Notes under the pieces: model-generated
The model's database searches: none
What the model saw: only the letters and a program-made list of their open reading frames with translations
Told to the model about the DNA's origin: nothing
Assembly (NCBI GenBank): GCA_933207985.1
Contig: OW240916.1
Coordinates: 262,721,108-262,785,107, forward strand
Direction of reading: 5' to 3'
From: Pelobates cultripes
Taxonomy: Eukaryota; Chordata; Amphibia; Anura; Pelobatidae
Length of the DNA: 64,000 nt
Part shown: positions 55,336 through 64,000 of the stretch, piece by piece
How positions within the stretch are numbered: position 1 is the stretch's first letter
How the letters are laid out: each line of letters opens with the position of its first letter
Made by a program: the position numbers and the translations under genes

Positions 55336-56186
55336 TAATCCAATAACTAAAGACCAAATATTCCCTTTGTAATCCAACACACACACACATAGACTAATAC
55401 CTCTGAGACTATATACCATTCATTAACAGTATTTTTGCCTCCCAATAGCTTAAGGTCTGGAATGCCTTTGAATAGATTTTTCATTATTCATTAAGAGTCT
55501 GCTGAGCATTGATGAGACCTATTAAGGTTGAAACAGCTGTCTGTGGTGAAATGCTTTGTTCATATACTGTAAACTCAATACATGCCTTGGATTAACTCTT
55601 TAAGGGCCCATGACAGGCATATACCATCACGCTAGTCCAGATACACCCTAATATAGTCCACAACGTGTCCTAATGGGTTTCAGAATATTAGAAGATAAAG
55701 GATGCAATTTAGTTTTTACATTTTTATCCCCACATATTTTTAAAGAATATTTCTATCTATAAATTAAAAAAAAAAAATGTAATTATTTGATTAGTTGTCC
55801 CTGAACAGCAATAGTTAATTTAAAACGAGATTAATCTCAATGTATCCATAGTGGTAAAACATTTTTGAAATACATTTATAAAACTTGCTCCTTTCAGCCC
55901 TTCATTTACATGCAAGCTGTGTATCGAGTGTTACGTCACTACTATTTTTTATACCTATTTAATCAAAATTACTTGGTAGTGCAGAGGATTTCTTATGGTG
56001 CATTGGCAGTTTCCTTTTTTGAATCTGTACTTGTATTTGTCACTTTATCATCCATACCACCAAATTTATGTTTAGAAATGTCTGTGTATATATAAAACTT
56101 GTGCAAAAATAAATCTCTCTATATATAATGTAGATTGGATTAGCCGTATTAGTCCAGTGGAAAATATGTCACTAGAGTATACTATA
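55336..56186. other. No gene; one possible MITE start
   Basis: TTAACTCTTTAAGGGCCCAT at about 55592 resembles the CCCCTTAAGG-ended TTAA elements, but no partner end was found. Confidence 0.4.
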
Positions 56187-56390
56187 GCATTGCAGTATAT
56201 AATGATACCTTTTTTTATTGGAAAACATAATATTTAAAAGACAAGCTTTCGAATGCTCCTCTCATCATCAAGTCTGAAGCAATACTGATCAATCTGATAG
56301 AGTTTAAAACACTTAAAAAACTGTTGTTCTAACATAAGTTTTTAAGTATTATGTCAGTCCAATAAAAATGGTATCACTGCATACTACAAT
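56187..56390. repeat. Inverted-repeat remnant, possibly Penelope-like
   Basis: The left arm AATGATACCTTTTTTTATTG and CATAATATTTAAAA (56201-56239) is mirrored by AAGTATTATGTCAGTCCAAT and AAAAATGGTATCA (56343-56378). Between them the minus strand reads TTGATGATGAGAGGAGC and ATTCGAAAGCTTGTC, which has the TGATGA and GAAA landmarks of a hammerhead core. Confidence 0.5.
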
Positions 56391-56409
56391 ACTCTGTATT
56401 TTGGCATTA

Positions 56410-56470
56410 CATATATATATATAGTATATATATTATTAATTTTTTAATTATATATATATATATATATATA
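56410..56470. repeat. TA-rich microsatellite
   Basis: TA tracts separated by TTATTAATTTTTTAATTA, itself palindromic. Confidence 0.85.
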
Positions 56471-57379
56471 TTAATTTATTAAATGTATAATATGTTTGCA
56501 ATATGTAAGTATTTCAAGTAATCATCTTTTTTTTTTTTGGCGCCACATCTGGAATTAAGAATCACAAATCAAAATGTTTTGTTTTGCAACTGTGCGTTTT
56601 ATGATTCAGCGTGATTAATTTTGGCTTGGAGTTCGGAAATTCAAAAGATCACGCGATTGGCCCAAATTCTGGCCAATGGCAGTTCAGAAACAAATGAATC
56701 TTCAAGTCTAATATATAGCTATTGATCAGTATATATCTACATATATATTTCCAGGAGGAGCCCTATTTGACAGACCTACTGCCTGCTCTGCCTTCTGTCA
56801 GTCTTTTAGTCTTTGCTGGGAATGTGTGGCTCCACTCTACTTTTATTGGCTCTTAAGAAAGTGTCAAGACCCGGAGTCATTGTGTCAGTTTATGTAGAAA
56901 GCAGTAAATCAAAAGGATGAACTTGCTCGGCTCTCTAGCTGTCTCCAGACTGGTGAAGACAGTAGTAGTCAACTGTCCACCCCCTGTTGATTAGTATTCA
57001 GTGTGACAGAAGCTTTGGAAGAAATTCAGCTAAATAAACTCACACGCTGAACCGCAGTTTAACCTTTTGAGTGACCGAGGTGACTGCAAAAGACTCAAAC
57101 TGTGACATTAAATGGCATCAGCTTAAAAATCCTAATAGCAAAGTCTGGTGAAAAGGAGAGAACAGAACATGAAAACAAACATTTTAAAAATAAAGTTTTT
57201 ATTTAAAGTAAATTAGCTGAACTAAGATATATTCATTTGTGTATTTATTTCCCGAGATAATGATTCACTGCAAAAAAAAAAGTCCTGAAAATCACAAACA
57301 ATACAATATATATTTTTTTTAAATATACAAAAGCAAATAATTACATATTCTGCTTTTGGATGAGCAGCTAATATCAATT
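56471..57379. other. No gene recognised
   Basis: 56750-57110 is less AT-rich than its surroundings and has no stop-free frame longer than about 60 codons. It could be conserved non-coding sequence or an unknown repeat. Confidence 0.35.
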
Positions 57380-57605
57380 TAATATCGTCGGGTAAGCTTT
57401 CCAAATGGTTTAATATTTTTGGATAAACTTTTTAAACTTATTTTAAAATATTAACATTTACATATGAAAAATAGATATCAATATATCAAACTCTTAGAAA
57501 ATGTAAATGTTTTTTGATAATATTAAATCATTTTAAAAGTTTATACAGAAATATTAAATAATTTGTAAAGTTTACCCAACAATATTAAATCAAGGCCTAA
57601 CTAAA
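57380..57605. repeat. Fold-back repeat with LNHLESL-type words, copy 2
   Basis: The minus strand at 57380-57445 reads ILNHLESLPDDIKLILAAHP through a frame change. The plus strand at 57515-57600 has two to three units of about 33 bp (AATATTAAATCATTTTAAAA then GTTTATACAG). Related to 47590-47860. Confidence 0.5.
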
Positions 57606-58427
57606 AATAAATAAATAAAATAAAAAAATAAAATATACAATTTGGCTTAGACTTCTTAGCAGAACTCAACCCTGTTCTCTAAAACCTAGAGTGTAGTTAA
57701 GTGGTTCCCACCTAATTCTCAAGGAACGCCAACAAATTTGAATTTAGGCATTTTTTAAATCTGTTTCTGATAAAACACAAACTTTTGGATTACTTTCAGG
57801 CCTAGGTTGCAATATAGAATTGGGCTTCAATGTACTAAAACTATCATTCAGCCATACTCTACATATATACTAAATATCTATATAGCATCAATAGATGTAG
57901 CAGTACCATTTATGTAAACCAACTTTTTCTGTACAATTTTACAAATACAATGTGTTTTCACAGGTGCAGTATATGAAGAAGGCCCAGTCCATGTAAGCAT
58001 GCAATCTAGTAGTGCTGATCTAGCCACCTTGGGCACTTTTGCAACAATATTTCTATCATATCCAACCACTGGGCTGTGAAAGCTGTGTCTACAGATGACA
58101 CGTTTACCACCTATTCCCAAAACAAACAACTGAATTATGAAGACGTATCATGGATACTCTCCACTGTAAAAAGAAACAGTATTAATAAAAATGCTGTGCT
58201 GTGGAAAAATCCAACCTCTTTCTAAGATGGATTACCTGGTTCCAACAACATATTTTCTACATGTCTGGAACTGTAATTCCACATTAAAACTTTATGAAAA
58301 GCTGTATTAAAATAATTCTGTTGTTGTGAATCCGATAACACACTTTCACGGTTATTTCTGTTTAATATGACTTTAAATCAGATGATCTGAAAGAGATTGA
58401 ACAACACTCACACTTTTTCAAATTATT
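57606..58427. other. No gene recognised
   Basis: AT-rich with short frames only. Confidence 0.4.
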
Positions 58428-58600
58428 ATTATTCATTTAATACTTTTTTATAAAGTGCGAACAGATTCCGCAGAACGGTGCATGGGTGCAATAAGTACAA
58501 GTAAAAAGACAAAGGTACAATACATATGAGACAATACAAAATTTGATAAACAAATACAGGAGGAGATGAGGGTCCTATTCCCATGGGAACCTAATCCTGG
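58428..58600 (-). repeat. LINE 3' end (CR1/L2-like), copy 3, inverted
   Basis: TTATTATTATTCATTTAATA, then AACAGATTCCGCAG and GGAGATGAGGGTCCT, the reverse complement of the 3' end seen at 52495-52680 (AGGGTCCTCT ... GCGCTATAGAAT). Confidence 0.65.
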
Positions 58601-61567
58601 TGTTCCATGGTCGGAGTTTCAGAACTCCACAATGTAATATGTATAGTGTGATCAGGAAGAAGGGTAGTGAGTAAAAATTTTCGTTTATGCCCAACCAATA
58701 TACATTAATGTTTCGCCCTTGAAAAAGTATCTTATTTGAGCCAAAAAATTGCAGAATCTCATTTGGGAATGAACTGCAACCGGTAAAACAGCTGTCTTCT
58801 TGGTTGTGGTGACTCAATAAATAACCACCAAGTAGATGGTGGCTTATGTAAACAAAGATACCACTCTGGGTGCATGGTCTTGCGCTTGAAAAGAAAAACA
58901 CATTAAAAAGGCCAAAAGGTCATTTTTTATCATTTTAAATGTATTGACATTTGAAGATCAAAGACTACTGAGGAAGCTGCTAGAAAAAAATGTCTAGACC
59001 TGATGGATGGATGTCTTCCTTGGTAGTGCTATGCCTAACCTAGTATCTCAAAAGTGACACTAATTGCAATGATGGTCCTCTTCCAATTGGTTCCACATGA
59101 GCAATAAGGTCTCACACCCAAGTTGGGCAATCTGTAGCCTTCAAATGCTACCCACTTCACTCTTATCTTACCTGAGGCTGGTATTTAAACTGTTGAAGCA
59201 ATCCCTGGCTTTACATTTCCTGGAACAAAAAGGATAGCAAAACAAGTTACTCCAACACAAATGATCTATTGCAAAGGCTAATGGAAACACTACCAATGTA
59301 AGTCAGTGTTTATCAAAATAAACAAAAGTTTGCAGTCCTGATCATTATAATTTAGAACAGTCCAACATATCCACACACCATTATCCAGTGAGCAAACCAA
59401 GGATACAAGTCGTTGTAATGGGACAAGTTTCATTTATGGGAACAACAGGAGGTAGTAAAAGCCCTGATGAAACAGCTTACAACCTAAAGGGACAACACAC
59501 AAACTCTAATCAACTACTTCTGCTAACTCACCCTGTTCATATCCATACATGATCCACACACTAATATTCAATTTTCCACAAGTGCTAGCCCTAACGCAAT
59601 GGACCCTAAGTGACTCATGTTAAACACACCACTGACCATAACATGAAATACTAGTCCACTGACCCTAACCGATCCTCAGAAATGCTACCTTCTGCCAACC
59701 ATAACTCATTAACCGTAAAAGTCTGCCACCCAATAGACACACAGGAAACAGAGTCGGTTAAGGTTGGTAGACAGGTAATCTACACCTTGTGTTTGCGGAA
59801 TCACCAACAAATACATTCTAATTACACTTACATGTATTATACTTGTCATTATAAATTTTAATATTTACTTACCACCAGAAATGGATGTGAGACATGAGTG
59901 GCTCTTTGTGCAATTGGCTACTCCTAAACCTAATTCTATACATTTATTAACTGTTTGACAGTCACAAAATATTAATGAAATTAGCAACACTACAGACCTG
60001 AAGTCTATCATGTTAATTGCCAACTGCTAATTCAAAATGTACCACTCACCCTGATTCACTTATTATCTGACACATCAACTGTATTCAACTCATGCTAACA
60101 ATAGCCCACTAACAGTACTCACTTAATCCTAAACCTATTATTTACCACTAATCCTAATTTACATATATTAGCCTTAATTTTTTTTAAATCTATACACACA
60201 TCAACCACATGATCTACTGCTGTTTTAGGATTAACTAGCAGCCATAACTCACTTGTCTTAATAGCCTCATAATCCCTATAATCTACTGATCCTTTTGTTA
60301 GACCACTTACTCTAAATTTCCTACCTACTCCCACCACTTCCTGCTCAATAGCAACACCACTGGTGAGATCAGCACGTGGACATCATCAGCATTATATCCT
60401 GACTGCATCTGTCCTAATGTATGTATGTATTTTAACAAGGTGGTCCAAAGGGTCTGAATTTTGAATATGATTTAACACACAATTTTGTATAATATTATCG
60501 AATATTAATTTTTCACCTTCATTAAGAAACATATTATTGCCTTCCTTATTTCATTTTTCTTTAATATAAAAACACAATCATAACTTAAAATTTAAATATG
60601 CATTAGGATAATGTATCGGGTTAAATAATTATGTATTAATAATTAGGCATTTTTATATCTTCCTTAGTCTTCAAAGTGACTGCCTCCTTCAGGGGTCTAA
60701 CGTGATATCCCCACTCTGGATGAGGAGGTCCAGGTAGTTATATTGGCCTACAGAGGCCCAATGGGCACTGCCCTCCTCTGACTTCAGCTCCTGGTGCATA
60801 ATCTGCCAGCATCCAAGTCAGTGTTGTGCTCTGGCACAATTGTGAGAGTACATCACTGATATATGTGGAGGACCGCAGGAGTTAACTTAGTCTCACAATC
60901 TATCAAAAAAAACATCCTGAAACCCACAGCTGTCACCAATGATGGCTTGGGGGTGGCTTGACATAATTTGACAGTGGAAAGTTTTGGCAACCTCCGTCTT
61001 TACCATAATACATAGCAGTATTATTGTCTTATGGTATGTTTGGACTATTTTACATTTTAATGAATTTCCAACACAGTCAGTATGAGACTTGCCTAAAGAC
61101 TTTATCTTTATGAAATACTTCATTTTTTTTAAGTTGACAGCACAACTATTATATCTCTTAAACATATACAGGTATTTTATGAAAGAAAAAAAAAATATGA
61201 CTGAAAATAAAAGATTGCTTGTGATATAACCTCTGTGTTGAATGTTTTGTAATGAATGTATATCTCTTCACCTACCTTTGTCTTGTCCAGTTTTCAGTCA
61301 GATGCTTCTAATTGAGAAACAGTACCTCAATCTTAATCTTCAAGACTAATTAGCAATTATCATAATTATCATGCTGGGAGTGATGATGCTACTTTGAAGG
61401 CTTTGAGTTATTGAATTCTGCACTAGGAAGTGCCTCTAGTGGCTGCCTGATTGACAGGCTCTTGAGGCATACTGATTGACAAACGTAAACATTACCGTTT
61501 CTCAGGAATGGTAATGTTCACATTTGTCAGACTGCAGGGACAGGATCTTTGCACCAAAGCTGCTATA
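58601..61567. other. No gene recognised
   Basis: 59500-60380 is rich in CTAACC, CACTGACCCTAAC and CTCATTAACC words, a weak pyrimidine-biased repeat, with a 72-codon frame at 60119-60337 that has no motif. 60660-60900 is GC-richer and unassigned. Confidence 0.4.
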
Positions 61568-61665
61568 TTAACCACTTACCGACCACATGATGGTATATGT
61601 CATCATGGAGTGCAGGTCTTTAATGCCAGTTGACGTTATGCAATCAAAGTATCAGCTGTGGTTAA

Positions 61666-62144
61666 AGGACCCCTCTAGGCACCCAGACCACTTCAGCTTA
61701 ATGAAGTGGTCTGAGTGCCAGGTCATGCTAGGATTAGCCCATTTTTTTTATAAACATAGCAGTTTCAAAGAAACTGCTATGTTTACAAATGGGTTAATCC
61801 TTCCTCCAATTCCTCTAGTGGCTGTCTCATTGACAGCCACTAGAGGCGCTTGCGTGATTCTGTGAGAGCACGCAAGCGTCCATAGGAAAGCATTATAAAT
61901 GCTTTCCTATGTGACCGGCTTAATGAGCGCGCAGCTCTTGCCGCGCGTGCGCATTCAGCCGAATGGGAGGAATGGAGGAGGATCGGAGGAGGAGATCTCC
62001 CCGCCCAGCGCTGGAGAAAAGGTAAGCTTTTACCCCTTTCCTCTCCCAGAGCCGGGCGGGAGGGGGACCCTGAGGGTGGAGGCACCCTCAGGGCACTATA
62101 GTGCCAGGAAAACGAGTATGTTTTCCTGGCACTATAGTGGTCCT
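61666..62144. mobile_element. TTAA-flanked multi-hairpin MITE, 479 bp
   Basis: TTAA at 61662-61665 and 62145-62148, with inverted ends AGGACCCCTCTAGG and AGGACCACTATAGTGCC. Successive hairpins: CATAGCAGTTTC / GAAACTGCTATG, TCTAGTGGCTGTC / GACAGCCACTAGA, CGCTTGCGTG / CACGCAAGCG, GGAAAGCATT / AATGCTTTCC, and AGTGCCAGGAAAAC / GTTTTCCTGGCACT. No frame is coding; 61840-62502 on the minus strand is a shadow. Confidence 0.88.
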
Positions 62145-62585
62145 TTAAGTTTTTGGTGACACCAAAGAGCCCCAGATATAATTTGATACCTGAGGTATCC
62201 CTTCTGCCAGGCAGGACTGCAATTAGTGGCCCAGACTGATATTTAAGGTATGTGCAGTTCTCTAGCTCTTTAAATGGATTTAAATACCACTGCGGAGTAA
62301 TCATGCTCAGCTGCGGTAAGTTTAAAAATGCTTTAAGCATTCCATTGTCTCCCTCCAACCTGCAGATCTCCCTCCCCTCACCAAGTATCAGAGAGACCCA
62401 CTGTGTCTGAAATGACCCGGGGGTGGCCTCCTGGCATTTCCGTGATCGGTGCTGGGTGTAGGAGCAGTAGCAGGACAGTGAGCTCTCCCTCTCTTGCTGC
62501 AATCACACAATATAGAATGCTCACATAGCTGTGTGAGCTGTGAAAACCTGTACTGACAGTGATTACAATAGAAGACAGAATCTCT

Positions 62586-62920
62586 CAGAGGTAGGATTAG
62601 TGGGTGGCATTAGAGAGAGGGATTATAGGCTAGAGTAGGGGCAGGATTAGGACTTGGATTATAAGTAAAGTGACGGGTTAGATTAGGGGTTGGATTATGG
62701 GTAGGAAAAGGGTTTGATTATGGGGAGATTTATGTAAACAGTTATTGGTAGGATTATGTATTAGACTTCAGTTTGAATGAAGGGTTGGATTAGGGCTTGG
62801 ATTAGGGGTAGGAAAAAGGGTTGGATTATGGATATGGTTATGGGTTGGATTGAGGCTTAGATTAGTGGTTGTACTAGGGGCAAGATTGGGGCTAGGATTG
62901 GGGTAGGATAAGGTGAAAAG
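62586..62920 (+). repeat. Degenerate GGATTAGGGT-type repeat
   Basis: About 330 bp of GGATTAGGGTTGGATTAT, TTAGGGGTAGG and similar words, about 6- or 12-bp periodic, resembling decayed telomere-like repeat. The minus-strand frame (NPSPNLAPST...) is periodicity only. Confidence 0.7.
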
Positions 62921-63043
62921 GTGCCTATCATTGTGCTTGAAATCAGCAGCAGAATACACATATGGGGTGTTTACAGTAGTGGGACATCACCAAAATAAAA
63001 CATGTGTGAAAAAACACAAAACTTCTATATTCTGAAAAGTTAA

Positions 63044-63303
63044 AGGGAAAGTGTCAAACTACTCTTAATTACTCTTAATTAAATACTTTACTTTTTACTT
63101 TCTACAAATGTATATTTTTGTTTAGTGGTTTTAGATTCTGTGACTATTATAGAAGTTGTAATCACAGCATGCCAAATTTTGCAAAATGTTAGCTTTAAAA
63201 CTGTGATTTACTCCTTGCAATTTTATATATAATATAATAACTTAAAAAAGCATTGGTCCTTAAGGGTTTAAGATGCAGTGTTTTTTGTTTTCAGAGTATC
63301 CCT
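63044..63303. mobile_element. Possible TTAA MITE, 260 bp
   Basis: TTAA at 63040-63043 with AGGGAAAGTGTC and TTAA at 63304-63307 preceded by GAGTATCCCT. The ends fit the TTAAAGGRR rule, but it crosses the presumed boundary of 61572-63267, so one of the two calls is wrong or chimeric. Confidence 0.4.
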
Positions 63304-63307
63304 TTAA

Positions 63308-64000
63308 ATTGTAGATGTTTAATTACTTATCACCAAGGGCAAGTATGCTCCCAGACGAGAATGTGTAGATCAAATTTGTCCCCTACAAGCATCCAGTGAA
63401 TCAGTGAAGAGACCCTCCTTATCCCTCTATGTGCACATTCTTTTAGGACATTCAGCCTGTAGTAGTATTGCAAAGTGTATTTATTTTCACCTTAAATAGT
63501 TAAACGTCAATGAACGTATTTAGACATACTTTAAAAGCACTTGGCTGTCAGTATCCTGCAGAAAATATCTAATGTCATTTACAGTCTTGTTAACTCTTAT
63601 TAACATTGAAAACATTCATGGCTCTTGTAAGATGTGTTTTTTACATTGTGAGGTCTGTGCCATTCGCTGATAATGTGTAATATATACAAATACAGTTCTG
63701 TCTGAAGAGCAGCCTAAAACCCTGCAGACTTCTCACTGTGGGTTGTAAACCTCTCGCAGTAGACTTGTCAATCATGTCCCAGAGGGACAGACCAGCAAGG
63801 GAAAGGATGACATGCAAAACAAACAAAGACCAGTGAAACATTTTCATAAGAATTAATTATCACTGACTAATACCATTACTGGATACAAACTTACATGACC
63901 TCTAAGCTTGCTGTTTTTAACCTCCTGTCTGGAACAAATACATTCTGTGGAAAAGAGTGTGTGTGTATGTGTGTGTGTGATTATGGGTCTGTGTGTTTGT
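63308..64000. other. No gene recognised
   Basis: Mixed sequence ending in a TG repeat (63957-64000). Confidence 0.45.

Larger units (their letters stand above)
61572..63267. mobile_element. TTAA-flanked element with nested MITE, about 1.7 kb
   Basis: TTAA at 61568-61571 precedes CCACTTACCGACCACATGAT; TGGTCCTTAAGGG precedes TTAA at 63268-63271. The ends resemble the CCCCTTAAGGAC elements at 29736 and 32521. The 61666-62144 MITE lies inside it. The right boundary falls within the interval 63044-63303, so it is uncertain. Confidence 0.45.

Noticed and set aside
56750..57110. Possible host exon or promoter
   Set aside because: Lower AT content but no frame, splice pair or recognisable protein; kept as unassigned.
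61840..62502. 220-residue minus-strand frame
   Set aside because: Crosses the end of the multi-hairpin MITE and its TTAA; no domain, and frames in GC-rich hairpins are expected by chance.

Overview
This window is non-coding, repeat-dense nuclear DNA from a vertebrate, most likely a frog (anuran amphibian). The evidence is the mix of repeats: chromodomain Ty3/gypsy elements, a Penelope-like element, a DIRS-like tyrosine-recombinase element, Tc1 and hAT transposons, and many short TTAA-flanked elements with ends of the TTAAAGG type described for Xenopus T2 elements. I recognise no host protein-coding gene and no tRNA or rRNA gene that looks functional. Every long reading frame is either transposon-derived or an artefact of low-complexity sequence. 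Assignment to anurans is inference from remembered repeat families; no search was run.

Layout. 1-10764 is a nest of LTR elements. A young chromovirus (55-5490, minus strand, 5-bp target duplication GGTAA, near-identical LTRs) is inserted into an older gypsy integrase remnant (1-54 plus 5496-~6135). That remnant abuts a second, 5'-truncated chromovirus (~6135-9520, plus strand), followed by ERV-like sequence and an LTR (10444-10764). 10785-13345 holds an L1-type reverse-transcriptase fragment, CA/TG-rich repeats and small duplicated repeats. 19697-22973 is a Penelope-like element with a reverse transcriptase and a GIY-YIG endonuclease frame, 472-bp inverted ends that carry hammerhead-ribozyme-like motifs, and a 15-bp target duplication.

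28401-35731 is a degraded DIRS-like element bounded by 77-bp direct repeats. It is broken by a 72-bp TTAA element in its reverse-transcriptase region and by a 2.56-kb TTAA-flanked fold-back element (32521-35076), which itself carries a 5S-rRNA-derived SINE. 36607-38470 is satellite-like: an array of about 13 units each holding a 5' splice-site consensus, then about 1.4 kb of polypurine. 40614-42994 is a Tc1-like transposon whose transposase is split by a 1292-bp hAT element with an 8-bp target duplication. 43650-44690 is a fold-back element.

44.7-64 kb is older, AT-rich sequence with scattered pieces: TTAA MITEs, three copies of a CR1/L2-like LINE 3' end, one tRNA-derived SINE, a solo LTR of the second chromovirus family (53154-53763, target duplication TTGGT), microsatellites and two diverged fold-back repeats. 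The genes do not work together as a pathway. What they record is an order of insertion, read from target duplications and nesting. The most unusual points are the self-priming signature and variable leader minisatellite of the chromovirus, the complete ends of the Penelope-like element, the 5S-derived SINE and the splice-donor array.
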